Made by a program: the position numbers and the translations under genes. Shown piece after piece: positions 8,735-15,777 of a stretch of DNA of 34,310 nt. The notes under the pieces were generated by a model. The model had not been told where the DNA came from, ran no database searches, and was given only the letters and a program-made list of their open reading frames with translations. The stretch comes from Nostoc sp. FACHB-280 (GTDB lineage: Bacteria; Cyanobacteriota; Cyanobacteriia; Cyanobacteriales; Nostocaceae): contig NZ_JACJSD010000064.1 in assembly GCF_014697615.1 (NCBI RefSeq), positions 1 through 34,310 on the forward strand, read 5' to 3'. Positions within the stretch are counted from its first letter, which is position 1. Each line of letters opens with the position of its first letter.

Positions 8735-8794
8735 ATGGAAGCTCAACCGTCAGGATTTGAAATGGTGAACGGAAGAATCACTATTGTATTTTAA
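8735..8794 (+). CDS. Possible 19-residue peptide
   Basis: The ATG at 8735 is preceded by TAGGAG with 8-nt spacing, a good ribosome site, and the frame ends with TAA at 8792-8794. The peptide is MEAQPSGFEMVNGRITIVF. A longer version could begin at ATG 8714, inside the terminator tail. No family is known to me. It is listed because the ribosome site is better than expected by chance; it may still be a random frame. Confidence 0.3.
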   Translation: MEAQPSGFEMVNGRITIVF

Positions 8795-8959
8795 TTGTAG
8801 TGCTGTGGTAGTAAATCGAGTGGCTGTAAACGCGATTTTGTTCTGATGAAGCTGTTGAGTCAAAAAAACGGGCAAAACTTTTTTGCGTCCTGTGCGAGAG
8901 TTTTAATCAGAAATTTTTGAAGTAGAAATTAGGGTCGTGTATGAGGTTTTTGGGGTCAA

Positions 8960-9176
8960 AATCCTTATATTTACCTTTGGTTTACCTTAGAAATGCCATT
9001 GAAATGCCATAGATTTACCTTATTTTTGGCAGAATAAGTAAATTTTGAAAAAATCCGATTTGTGGCAGTAGTAAATCCTTATTTCTGCCATTGGTATGCC
9101 ATTGAAATACCATTGGTTTACCTTATATTTGCCTTTTTGAGAAAATCCTTGTAAATACCTTATAAATTCCTTTGGG
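8960..9176. repeat. Field of 11-bp helically phased repeats, candidate centromere or iteron array
   Basis: Fifteen direct repeats with loose consensus WWTDCCHTWKR. The CC core recurs exactly every 11 bp in three blocks: CC at 8963, 8974, 8985, 8996, 9007 and 9018; at 9077, 9088, 9099, 9110, 9121 and 9132; and at 9147, 9158 and 9169. Each block begins with AAATCCTT. Typical units are AATGCCATTGA and TTTACCTTAGA. A further AAATCC at 9055 lies 22 bp before the second block. The period puts all units of a block on one face of the helix, as in the R1 parC centromere. The field ends 30 bp before the HU-like gene. Confidence 0.85.
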
Positions 9177-9206
9177 GTTGAATAATAGTTAGGGTGCGAA
9201 GTTTAT

Positions 9207-9500
9207 ATGAAACCAAGAAAAGTTAGTATCAGTCCGCCTAAGATGTCTGTTGATAAAAAGGAATTGGTACGCCGCGTTCAACAACGGTTGAGTAAACAAA
9301 ATGGAACAGTTGAAGAAATTATTGATGCCACAATAGAAGAAATTTATGAATCTCTAAAACAGGGGGACAGTGTTGCTCTACGGAACTTCGGCACTTTTTA
9401 TGTCAGAACAGGGCGAGATTGCTGGGTATTTAAGTTCAATCCCTCGCAACGGTTACGTCAAGCGTTTGGTTGGTCGTCAACTCATAAGCCCAAGCCCTAA
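9207..9500 (+). CDS. HU/IHF-family DNA-bending protein
   Basis: A 97-residue protein. Residues 14-60 form the helical half (VDKKELVRRVQQRLSKQN, then IDATIEEIYESL). The family hallmark NFGTFYVR follows, then WVFKFNPSQRLRQAF, matching the HU pattern GRNP...I.I.A..V.F but with a very short arm, so the DNA-embracing beta-arm is degenerate or shortened. HU proteins bend DNA and assist origin opening or centromere folding. It sits directly after the 11-bp repeat field, which makes it a likely architectural partner of that site. The ribosome site is weak (AGGGTG, about 13 nt upstream). Confidence 0.8.
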   Translation: MKPRKVSISPPKMSVDKKELVRRVQQRLSKQNGTVEEIIDATIEEIYESLKQGDSVALRNFGTFYVRTGRDCWVFKFNPSQRLRQAFGWSSTHKPKP

Positions 9501-9750
9501 CATGATCTGAAGATGATATTTCTGCCGTGCAGTCAAGTTGGGGTTCAGCCGGGATACCCGCAAGTGCGATTCGTTGTAAAGTTATGTTACGCAAATATTT
9601 GCAAATGCTTGATTTTACGTTTATGCGATCGCTGTGCTTCTTCACAGTTAGTTATTCCAGAGTCATCATCACTATTTGAAAAAATGCTTGATGATCCCGT
9701 TATAGGGGTATGTTTCACTGATGAATAAAGGAGCGATCGCTCTTGCTATC

Positions 9751-10137
9751 TCACCTTTTTAGTTCCCTCACCACAGCACCAACAGCACAGAGAACTAGAA
9801 AAATACCAACTGCGATCGCTAGTGTTAAAGCAACTGGAGTGTTACCCGCCGTCAGCAGTGGTACTAAAACAAACCGGAATGCCAGCAATACAGCAACCGT
9901 CCAACCCCCAGTTCTAAGTAGTAGGGAAAGAAACTGCCGCCACGATGCCCACTCACTAAGGGAAACATCATGTGTCGAAACTTCAGGTTTGCCAGCTTGT
10001 GGATATGGCGAATATGGTTGCAATGCTCCAGGTTCGCTCTCATCAATGTCTAACACTTCAGGCACACCACTTTCAGATAGCACCTCTTTTTGCTCAAAAT
10101 CGTCTTCAATAGCAGCCAGCACTGGAACTGTACCCAT
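9751..10137 (-). CDS. Small membrane protein with acidic N-terminus, unknown function
   Basis: 128 residues. The first 60 are acidic and Pro/Ser-rich and look soluble. The remainder carries two hydrophobic segments (roughly residues 73-90, WTVAVLLAFRFVLVPLL, and 100-122, VALTLAIAVGIFLVLCAV) and ends in a basic tail (RELKR). The ATG at 10137 has a strong ribosome site (AAGGGGG, 5 nt upstream). A HIP1 site lies inside the gene. No family is recognised. It is the last gene of the minus-strand run 10859-9751, with 53 bp between it and the preceding gene. Confidence 0.65.
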   Translation of the reverse strand: MGTVPVLAAIEDDFEQKEVLSESGVPEVLDIDESEPGALQPYSPYPQAGKPEVSTHDVSLSEWASWRQFLSLLLRTGGWTVAVLLAFRFVLVPLLTAGNTPVALTLAIAVGIFLVLCAVGAVVRELKR

Positions 10138-10190
10138 AAAATCCCCCTTGGATTTGTAAGAAGAGTGAGCCTTTGGTTGATACTAGTCAA

Positions 10191-10574
10191 TCAAAGGCTA
10201 TCGATCTGTTTAATTGATCTGTCTAATTGATTTAAGTTTGGTTTAAGACTTGATATTTTTGTATCTACATCTGTCCTGGCTTTCTCATTCTGCAATAACC
10301 AAAGAAATAGTATTTCTTTGCCTTTCTCCATAGGTAATGCGTTTATAAATTTTTTAACAGGTTGAAGGACTTTTTTGGCTGTAGCTATAGCTTCTTCTTC
10401 TGACATTGATTGAATGGTTTTTTGAAAACGACACAATAACTCATTTATTGTTGCTATAGCAGCTTCTACTAAATGATTATCTGAGAGAACTTTTCGGAAA
10501 ACTTGCTCTGAGTTTTGTTCTTTCTGACTTTTTTTAGATTTCAAATCTGTAGGTTGAATGTTGGAGCGTCTCAT
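10191..10574 (-). CDS. Unknown helical protein downstream of an RHH gene
   Basis: 127 residues, mostly charged helices (EQVFRKVLSDNHLVEAA, then EEEAIATAKKVLQPVKKF). There is no signal peptide or membrane segment. The start at 10574 has GGAGAA with 7-nt spacing. It follows the RHH gene by 66 bp on the same strand and is probably co-transcribed with it. No family is recognised; a plasmid copy-control or stability role is possible from the context only. Confidence 0.6.
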   Translation of the reverse strand: MRRSNIQPTDLKSKKSQKEQNSEQVFRKVLSDNHLVEAAIATINELLCRFQKTIQSMSEEEAIATAKKVLQPVKKFINALPMEKGKEILFLWLLQNEKARTDVDTKISSLKPNLNQLDRSIKQIDSL

Positions 10575-10640
10575 GTTTCGTTCTCCTATATTTTTCCCTT
10601 ATTTAAATTGAAAATGATTGTGGATGCTAAATTATTAATT

Positions 10641-10859
10641 TTACGGCTGTAATGGGTCATATTTGTGAATTTTTTCTCCCTCTATAACTATTACTTTTCC
10701 ACCTTCATCAACTACTTTTTTGAGAAAAAGTTCACCTTGGATACACATTCTGATGATCTCGCTCCGTGAGCGTTTGGTATCTTTTGCAAATTTGTCTAAT
10801 ATCTCAGACTCTTCTTTCGAGAGACTAAAGCTTTGTCTGACTAATTTATTTGAACTCAT
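10641..10859 (-). CDS. CopG/RHH-type DNA-binding protein
   Basis: 72 residues from the ATG at 10859; the frame is open to 10877, but that start lies inside the operator. The RHH core is LVRQSFSLSKEESEILDKFA (beta-strand plus helix A), then KRSRSEIIRMCIQGEL (helix B with the usual SRSE-I-R turn). It probably binds DNA as a dimer of beta-strands. Three 11-bp direct repeats (ATGCACTAATT type) start 12 bp upstream of the start codon, the typical autoregulatory site of such proteins. The same ATGCACA-like core occurs before the first actin gene, so this protein may also regulate that cassette. Confidence 0.8.
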   Translation of the reverse strand: MSSNKLVRQSFSLSKEESEILDKFAKDTKRSRSEIIRMCIQGELFLKKVVDEGGKVIVIEGEKIHKYDPLQP

Positions 10860-10871
10860 ATATCTACCGTA

Positions 10872-10904
10872 ATGCACTAATTATGCACTAGTTATGTACA
10901 TCCT
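10872..10904. promoter_or_regulatory. Three 11-bp direct repeats, probable operator of the RHH gene
   Basis: ATGCACTAATT (10872-10882), ATGCACTAGTT (10883-10893) and ATGTACATCCT (10894-10904) are head-to-tail. A further match, ATGTACAATTG, lies at 10959-10969. The array sits immediately upstream of the RHH start, where it would overlap the promoter. Confidence 0.65.
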
Positions 10905-11230
10905 CTACTAAGGTAACGCAAAAAACCAAAATACAGAGGCTTGTTAAAAAAAAAGTTATGTACAATTGATGCGCTTGTTCGGAAAATGTTGTTGATTAAG
11001 GGTTATAGCCTTTAAATTTACAAAAGTTTATGCGGTTTAGCTGTGCGGTCGCCAGCAGCAATAGTTTTGAGCAATGCCTACCTACGGCGGCAAGCTCCCA
11101 CCCATTAAGCCATCTGTCAGAATCCGCCAGATAGAAAATCATCACCAGGGAAGCGATCGCTATTTTCTTAGAGGATAAGCGATCGCAACATATCAAGGTT
11201 AGTGTGACAGGTGCGATCGCTCTCCCTCGC
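10905..11230. other. Intergenic region with three HIP1 sites
   Basis: No convincing gene. GCGATCGC occurs at 11153, 11179 and 11213, an unusually tight cluster. A frame at 10996-11196 has no ribosome site or family resemblance. The stretch holds the 3' flank of the 11231 gene and probably the promoter of the RHH gene. Confidence 0.5.
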
Positions 11231-11599
11231 TTACCTCAACCCAGACTGTTCTTTACTCTTGAGCAAGTCATTTTCAAAAACAGCAGTGATTTTGTAACCA
11301 TTAGGGTTTTCCCAGACAAAGGTTGCAACAGTCGCAGAACGGTTAACCTCAACACCTCGATACAAGATGATTGAGCGCACCTCTGTTAAAGACATTCCCG
11401 GTTTTAACTGTTCGTACTCTGCACGGCTAAAGCGATAGAGTTCAGTTTGAGCAGGCTGTTCATGCTGCTTGGCAGAATTAGCAGCTTGATGAAAACCATA
11501 GTACAGACCAGAACTCAATGCCACTCCTACCGAAAACATCACGCCCAGTAAGCGGATGCGAGGGGGAGGGTAGTTAGGTTTATTGTTTGGATTTATCAT
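11231..11599 (-). CDS. Membrane-anchored protein with SmpA/OmlA (BamE)-like fold
   Basis: 122 residues. The N-terminus has a proline-rich head, then one hydrophobic helix (about 16-36, IRLLGVMFSVGVALSSGLYY), an anchor or uncleaved signal. The periplasmic part begins FSRAEYEQLKPGMSLTEVRS, the usual opening of the SmpA/OmlA/DUF3862 group (Y..L..GM...EV..IL), and continues ATFVWENPNGYKITAVFEN and SKEQSGL, the paired beta-strands of that fold. Such proteins sit at the outer membrane or act as small binding proteins. The role on this plasmid is unknown. The gene stands alone. Confidence 0.65.
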   Translation of the reverse strand: MINPNNKPNYPPPRIRLLGVMFSVGVALSSGLYYGFHQAANSAKQHEQPAQTELYRFSRAEYEQLKPGMSLTEVRSIILYRGVEVNRSATVATFVWENPNGYKITAVFENDLLKSKEQSGLR

Positions 11600-12343
11600 T
11601 AGAAAAATTCAACATTAATGTTTACAACTGCTGGTCTGGGGGCAACCAAACCAGCTTTTACTATGTAGTGTGGTGTTTTTGTGGTCGCAAAAACTGGGCA
11701 TCTTCTACCAAGTAATTTCACCACTCACCACACTTAGTAACTCCGTCAACTGACAGCACAAGCTGTTTTCCCAGAGCTTGCAGTTAGAGTTCCCATTCAA
11801 CAAAATGTCCGGTGTTTCTAATAAATTCTCAAAAACAGTACTCAACTCTTCTACATCCAAGTACGCATACGAACAAAGGCGATTGCGGTTTGGGGGTGCG
11901 ATCGCCAACAAGGAATTATCTTGCTGTACTAGTTTGTAGGAAAATTAAAGCTTATATTGTCGAAAATATAGGCGCTTCGGACACGGGTATACAGATTACG
12001 GTTAGCACTTGCTAAAAACTTCACGTTTACGAAATCGCCAAAAACTTTTTTTAGAATCCCGAAAAGGTCTATGTTGTTCTGTAGTCATAGTTAGGAAGAC
12101 GTTATTTTTGGTATGTAACAACAAGTCTCAATTTCTGATGCCACTCAGAAGTTAAGACTCTACATAATAAATCATGTTTTTTTTTCAAATTCCCAGACAA
12201 TTCCCAGACATTTTTTTCAAATTCCGTAAATTGAACATCAAGATTGTAGAATTTTATACAAATTACGATGTTGATTGTACTAAGTCTACAAAGCGTGAAA
12301 TTGTCAACATGACATCATCTCCTCAATTCTGACTTCTTCTTCA
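11600..12343. other. 740-bp region without a convincing gene
   Basis: Short frames at 11705-11911 (minus, TTG start) and 11812-12015 (plus) lack ribosome sites. What stands out is a strong hairpin at 12124-12159 and two adjacent 11-bp copies of AATTCCCAGAC at 12188-12209, followed by a T-rich stretch. Confidence 0.45.
12124..12159. repeat. 15-bp nearly perfect inverted repeat
   Basis: AGTCTCAATTTCTGA (12124-12138) pairs with TCAGAAGTTAAGACT (12145-12159): 13 Watson-Crick pairs, one G:T and one mismatch around a 6-nt loop. It is not followed by a T-run, so it is a structure or protein site of unknown function. Confidence 0.55.
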
Positions 12344-12381
12344 ATTACTGCATTACTGCATTACTGCATTACTGCATTACT
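12344..12381. repeat. Tandem octamer ATTACTGC at the 3' end of the par operon
   Basis: Four full head-to-tail copies of ATTACTGC (12344, 12352, 12360, 12368) and a partial fifth run into the stop codon of the RHH partner gene. The same octamer recurs upstream of parA. Short tandem sites of this type are how ParG/Omega-like RHH proteins recognise centromere and promoter DNA. Confidence 0.85.
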
Positions 12382-12724
12382 CTTCTACGTCTTTCAGTGC
12401 TTCATCCAGCAGTATTCGTACAATCTCAGCCTTTTTCCTTCTGGTCTTGGCTGCCAGCACAGACAATTTTTGGTGCATTGATTCAGGCAAGTCAACAGTT
12501 AATCTAACTGTTGGTTCTTTAGAAGGTTGTTCAAGTTGAGACATAATACTAGGTTTAGTTGGTTGAGGCGTAGGCGTTACTGTTTGCTGAGGCGGTAATT
12601 CTGGCTCTTGTTGATTTTCAACTACTGGTTCTGCTGCATCCTCTGGCTGTACCTGTTCATCCTTACCATAAACAAACTCATGAGCTATCGCATCTTCTAG
12701 GGACTTTCGCTTTTTGGCAGTCAT
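12377..12724 (-). CDS. RHH centromere-binding partner of ParA (ParG-like)
   Basis: 115 residues. Residues 1-75 are flexible, with acidic and Gln/Pro-rich sequence. The C-terminal 45 residues form a ribbon-helix-helix: TVRLTVDLPESMHQKLSVLA (strand and helix A), then KTRRKKAEIVRILLDEAL (helix B). A mobile N-terminus plus C-terminal RHH is the architecture of ParG, whose tail stimulates its ParA partner. The start overlaps the parA stop by 4 bp (ATGA), so the two are co-translated. The probable DNA targets are the ATTACTGC octamers on both sides of the operon. Confidence 0.8.
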   Translation of the reverse strand: MTAKKRKSLEDAIAHEFVYGKDEQVQPEDAAEPVVENQQEPELPPQQTVTPTPQPTKPSIMSQLEQPSKEPTVRLTVDLPESMHQKLSVLAAKTRRKKAEIVRILLDEALKDVEE

Positions 12725-13365
12725 TTCAACATCCCCAGAATTTCCTTAAACAATCGCTCATACTCCCGCGCCGACTCTGTAGCTTGACGGCCTGGTAAAT
12801 CCCAAATTGTAGCGGACTGGCCAAATGTATCTGCAACTGCTTGTTTTTGGTGGATCACTGTTTTTAGTACAGTTACTTCTTTGGATTTAGATAACAGTGC
12901 GATCGCTTCACCTAGTAATTTTGTACCCTTCACGGCACGGCTAATAAATATTGCAGCTTGAGGCGCACCACCACGCACAGACTGAGCTTGTTTGATTAGT
13001 CGCACTGCATCACTCGCTGACTGTAAATCTAAACCTGTTGGCTGACAGGGAATAACAGCTAGATCACACCGGAATAATATGGCGCGGCTGGCCTCAGATA
13101 AACCGGCTGGGCCATCTATTATTAGATGATCACATTGGGTTGCTAATTCTGGAATTTGTTCTAAAAGGTCATCAGGTGATTGCAAAACGGTTGTGAGAAT
13201 CTCGTCATTCTCCATCGACTTCAGCCAAATCGAACTACTACGTTGAGCATCGGCATCTAGTAAGTGAACTTTATGCCCCTTGCGAGACAGCCAGCAAGCA
13301 AGATGCACGGAAGATGTAGACTTGCTGCACCCTCCTTTTTGATTGACAAGGGCAACTACTGACAT
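12721..13365 (-). CDS. parA: ParA/ParF-type partition ATPase
   Basis: 214 residues, the usual size of the short (type Ib) ParA proteins without an N-terminal HTH. The deviant Walker A is NQKGGCSKST (residues 8-17), in which the second invariant Gly of KGGxGK is Ser; the signature lysine and KST are kept. Switch I is LLDADAQRSSS, Walker B region HLIIDGPAG, and the adenine-side region VIPCQPTGLD. It should bind the nucleoid in the ATP state and move plasmids bound by the RHH partner. It is the first gene of a two-gene operon with octamer repeats at its start codon, so it is probably autoregulated by the partner. Confidence 0.9.
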   Translation of the reverse strand: MSVVALVNQKGGCSKSTSSVHLACWLSRKGHKVHLLDADAQRSSSIWLKSMENDEILTTVLQSPDDLLEQIPELATQCDHLIIDGPAGLSEASRAILFRCDLAVIPCQPTGLDLQSASDAVRLIKQAQSVRGGAPQAAIFISRAVKGTKLLGEAIALLSKSKEVTVLKTVIHQKQAVADTFGQSATIWDLPGRQATESAREYERLFKEILGMLK

Positions 13366-13390
13366 ACTGCATTACTGCATTAATTACTGC
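13364..13390. promoter_or_regulatory. ATTACTGC octamers at the parA promoter
   Basis: ATACTGC (13364-13370), ATTACTGC (13371-13378), a 4-bp ATTA and ATTACTGC (13383-13390) lie immediately upstream of, and touching, the parA ATG. They match the octamers at the other end of the operon and are a likely operator and centromere half. Confidence 0.75.
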
Positions 13391-13474
13391 ATTAAGTATA
13401 TACTGGATTACGAGTCTTTCAGAGCGAACGCTCTTGGTGGTGTTAGTCAGGTGTTAAGAAAGTGACTCGGCTTT

Positions 13475-13885
13475 TTAATTTGGGTTAAGCCAGTTTCCTA
13501 CTTTTAAATTGGGTACACGAGAAAATTCACGAACATTGTTTGTAACTACGGTTAGATTTAGATTGAGTGCATGAGCAGCAATTAATAAATCATTACTACT
13601 TATGGGCGTTCCTTGACTTTCTAAATAAGTCCGAATTTTAGCGTAATGATACTCTACATTGCTCGTTAATGATAATACAGGAATCATGTCTAAAGCCAAG
13701 GAAATACGCTCTTTCAATCTAAGTGAGTTCTTTTTTTCTGCGCCAAATTGGAGTTCACAAGCAACAATGATACTGGTGCAAATTTTTTCTTCTCCAACTT
13801 CTCTAATTTTGGAAAAAATTTTCCCTGTTGGATGTCTAATAAAGTCCGATAGTGTATTTGTATCGAGTAAGTAAGAATAATACAT
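13475..13885 (-). CDS. vapC: VapC-type PIN-domain ribonuclease toxin
   Basis: 136 residues from the ATG at 13885. PIN-domain acidic residues are visible: YLLDTNTLSDF (Asp8), an internal ACELQFGA (Glu) and SSNDLLIAAHALN (Asp), then VVTNNVREFSRV near the end. VapC toxins cut RNA and are held inactive by VapB. The gene begins 1 bp after the antitoxin stop and has no clear ribosome site, so it is probably translated by coupling. An upstream ATG at 13903 would overlap the antitoxin by 17 bp; I prefer 13885 because the PIN fold begins there. Confidence 0.88.
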   Translation of the reverse strand: MYYSYLLDTNTLSDFIRHPTGKIFSKIREVGEEKICTSIIVACELQFGAEKKNSLRLKERISLALDMIPVLSLTSNVEYHYAKIRTYLESQGTPISSNDLLIAAHALNLNLTVVTNNVREFSRVPNLKVGNWLNPN

Positions 13886-13886
13886 T

Positions 13887-14126
13887 TTAAATTTCAATAT
13901 CATCTAACGGTAATAGTCCTTCGTCAACATCGGGAAATTCTTCGTCAAGATCATCAAGGTTGGCGAAGACTTCCAGGAGAGATTTTTTCTTGTAGGGTTC
14001 TATAATAAGTTTTCCGTCTTCTTGTCGGATGATAACTTCTGAAGTTGATAAAGTTAATTCTTGGGGAATGGGTAAGGTTTGAATATTGCCTTGTTGAATG
14101 AGTTTAACGTGATATTCGTTAGACAT
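13887..14126 (-). CDS. vapB: VapB-type antitoxin (AbrB/MazE-like)
   Basis: 79 residues from the ATG at 14126, which has AAGGAG 8 nt upstream. The N-terminal half has swapped-hairpin features (VKLIQQGNIQTLPIPQELTL, then VIIRQEDGKLIIEPY). The acidic C-terminal tail (LDDLDEEFPDVDEG) would wrap and block the toxin. It is placed directly before vapC in a classical antitoxin-toxin operon, presumably autorepressed. Confidence 0.85.
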   Translation of the reverse strand: MSNEYHVKLIQQGNIQTLPIPQELTLSTSEVIIRQEDGKLIIEPYKKKSLLEVFANLDDLDEEFPDVDEGLLPLDDIEI

Positions 14127-14518
14127 TGTAATTCTCCTTAAGTGCAATATATTAGTTATTTAAGTTTAGGAGATGGGGAGGAGTGGTACATCTATTTTAC
14201 CTGTGAAAGCATTAGTGTTTAGCATGATTTCTAGTTCAATCTCAGGTAAGTATAGACTACTGGGTTCGCCAATGATAGTGAATGCTCTTTAACTGGTGTA
14301 ATCGGAACAAAATACTATAGATTGCTACAGCATTAAGAAAGTCTAGTAATAAATTTATTACCAAGGATTGTCACAATTCCTTCATAGCAAATCTATGTGG
14401 CGCAACGGTATCCTAGCATTCCGAGGGAGAAATAAATCCACGCGACGAGTATGTATCAGCATAAGTACCTTTCTTGCTAAATTGAGCGTATGTCTGCTCA
14501 ACCTCAAGGAGCAAAACC
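14127..14518. other. Divergent promoter region with a 16-bp palindrome and a possible gene scrap
   Basis: GTAATAAATTTATTAC at 14346-14361 is a perfect 16-bp palindrome between vapB and the 14519 gene. TTGAGC (14482-14487) and GCTCAA (14496-14501) form a small hairpin just before the ribosome site of that gene. On the minus strand, 14166-14288 is open for about 40 codons (SLYLPEIELEIMLN is part) and looks protein-like, but it has no start, so it may be a gene remnant. Confidence 0.45.
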
Positions 14519-15223
14519 ATGCCATTTGACATCAATCAACTCAATAATCTCGACTACGACTCAGCTGAACCCCTTCTTGCCGACTACATAGATGGTGTAG
14601 TCGAGCAGTTCGCTCTTTCTCCTGAAGGAGAAGCTTATGCCCAAGAACACCCTGAGTTCGGTGGATGGATTGCCACTTTCACAGAAATGTCCTACATCTA
14701 CGAAGGATTCACCCTGCCCAAGATGACTAAGGCAGACGCACAAATTGTTATGGAACATATTATTCCGCGCAAGCTCACGCTAATGCACCGGGAGGAAGCC
14801 GAAGATGCCATTCCAGAACTGGTCGCTTTTTGGAACTTCTTGAAGCGGGAGTATAACTTTCGTAGTGCCGGGGCAATCGCCACCTACCTTGCCAAAATCG
14901 AAGGCAAGTTCACAGACTGGATGTTTGATCCGGCGAAAGGAGGTATGGCAAAAAGTTTTATTATGAGTGGAATGCAAGCCGGGTTTGACATGACGAGCGA
15001 AAAAGGGATAGCAGCCTTTCAAAAAGCTTATAACCAGCAATTACTTTCAGAAAAACCAAACAACTCTTTTCTTCAGCAATTAGGCAATCTGTTCACAGGC
15101 TCAGAAAGAGAAGCAGAGTTTCCTGTGTCTAGCTCCAAATCCTCTAAAGAAAAACCAAAGACCAACACAAAAGGATTTGATTCACAAAATTTAGGCAAGA
15201 AATCTAAGGGCAAGAAAAAGTAA
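14519..15223 (+). CDS. Conserved-looking soluble protein of unknown function
   Basis: 234 residues with a strong ribosome site (AAGGAG, 8 nt before the ATG). The first 165 residues look globular and helical (SAEPLLADYIDGVVEQFALS, then IPELVAFWNFLKREYNF). The last 60 are Ser/Lys-rich and end in a polybasic tail (KKSKGKKK) that could contact nucleic acid or be unstructured. There are no membrane segments. A hairpin and a palindrome upstream suggest regulation. I do not recognise the family. Confidence 0.7.
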   Translation: MPFDINQLNNLDYDSAEPLLADYIDGVVEQFALSPEGEAYAQEHPEFGGWIATFTEMSYIYEGFTLPKMTKADAQIVMEHIIPRKLTLMHREEAEDAIPELVAFWNFLKREYNFRSAGAIATYLAKIEGKFTDWMFDPAKGGMAKSFIMSGMQAGFDMTSEKGIAAFQKAYNQQLLSEKPNNSFLQQLGNLFTGSEREAEFPVSSSKSSKEKPKTNTKGFDSQNLGKKSKGKKK

Positions 15224-15271
15224 TTAATTTGAAGTTAACACCATACTTTCTTCCTCATTCTTAAGTCCGAC

Positions 15272-15394
15272 CTAAATCAATTCTGATATCGAGTCGCTCA
15301 TCTGCTTTTGCAAACGCTGGCGGTTGTCATCATATTTCAACACCGTCTGCACTTGGGCGTGTCTGCTGAATCGCACAGTTGCACGGTAGTTGCC
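15272..15394 (-). pseudogene. C-terminal scrap of a tyrosine recombinase
   Basis: On the minus strand this encodes GNYRATVRFSRHAQ, then VQTVLKYDDNRQRLQ, and ends at a stop. It matches the end of a tyrosine recombinase, with the catalytic His (SRH) and Tyr (KYDDNR). Upstream sequence loses the resemblance and no catalytic Arg/His-x-x-Arg part is present. It is a different lineage from, and in opposite orientation to, the intact recombinase at 15778. Confidence 0.75.
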
Positions 15395-15777
15395 ATTAAA
15401 TAACGTTTGATCGCATTTTCTCAGGACTTGTATAGAAACTGTACAGACGGGCGTATATACAAACTCACCCAGGCAAGTCAAGCGGCGCGAGCCATCACTT
15501 ACGCTCGGCCATACGAGTTTGCTGTTGCTGAGTATGGGCTAGTCTGGTGGATTATCAACTGGCTTGCCCCACTGCTGCACCACATACCCCACATCCCGCT
15601 ATCAATGTTGATATCAAAGCCGGAAATTACAGACCTAGCATGACCAATTGACACCCTATCACTTCCGCAAAACGGATTTAGCTGTTCACGGATTGTAAAT
15701 ATTAATGCACGCTGTCAGTGACCTACAATAGACGTTATTGGAAAGCTACATTATCAATAACGAAGCTGTAAGCACTT
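15395..15777. other. Intergenic region before the recombinase
   Basis: No convincing gene. The frame at 15407-15643 has no ribosome site and runs antisense to the recombinase scrap. The stretch presumably contains the promoter of the recombinase and any recombination site it uses, but no clear core repeat was identified. Confidence 0.4.

Noticed and set aside
8588-8794. 68-codon frame from TTG 8588
   Set aside because: It runs through the inverted repeat and the terminator; only the last 19 codons have a credible start.
9513-9728. 71-codon plus-strand frame after the HU-like gene
   Set aside because: No ribosome site, Cys-rich random-looking composition, and it spans a HIP1 site; probably non-coding.
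9743-10159. Long plus-strand frame of 138 codons
   Set aside because: It is antisense to the better-supported membrane protein at 9751-10137, which has a strong ribosome site and clear membrane helices; the plus frame is Ser/Thr/Pro-rich shadow sequence.
11705-11911. 68-codon minus-strand frame
   Set aside because: TTG start inside a HIP1 site, no ribosome site and no recognisable family.
12344-12381. CRISPR-like array
   Set aside because: The octamers are head-to-tail with no spacers, and no cas genes are present.
13418-13435. AGAGCGAACGCTCT palindrome as a terminator of the ParA or VapC transcripts
   Set aside because: No T-run on either strand and the position is wrong for both; left as an unexplained short palindrome.
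15407-15643. 78-codon plus-strand frame
   Set aside because: Runs antisense to the recombinase scrap and has no ribosome site.
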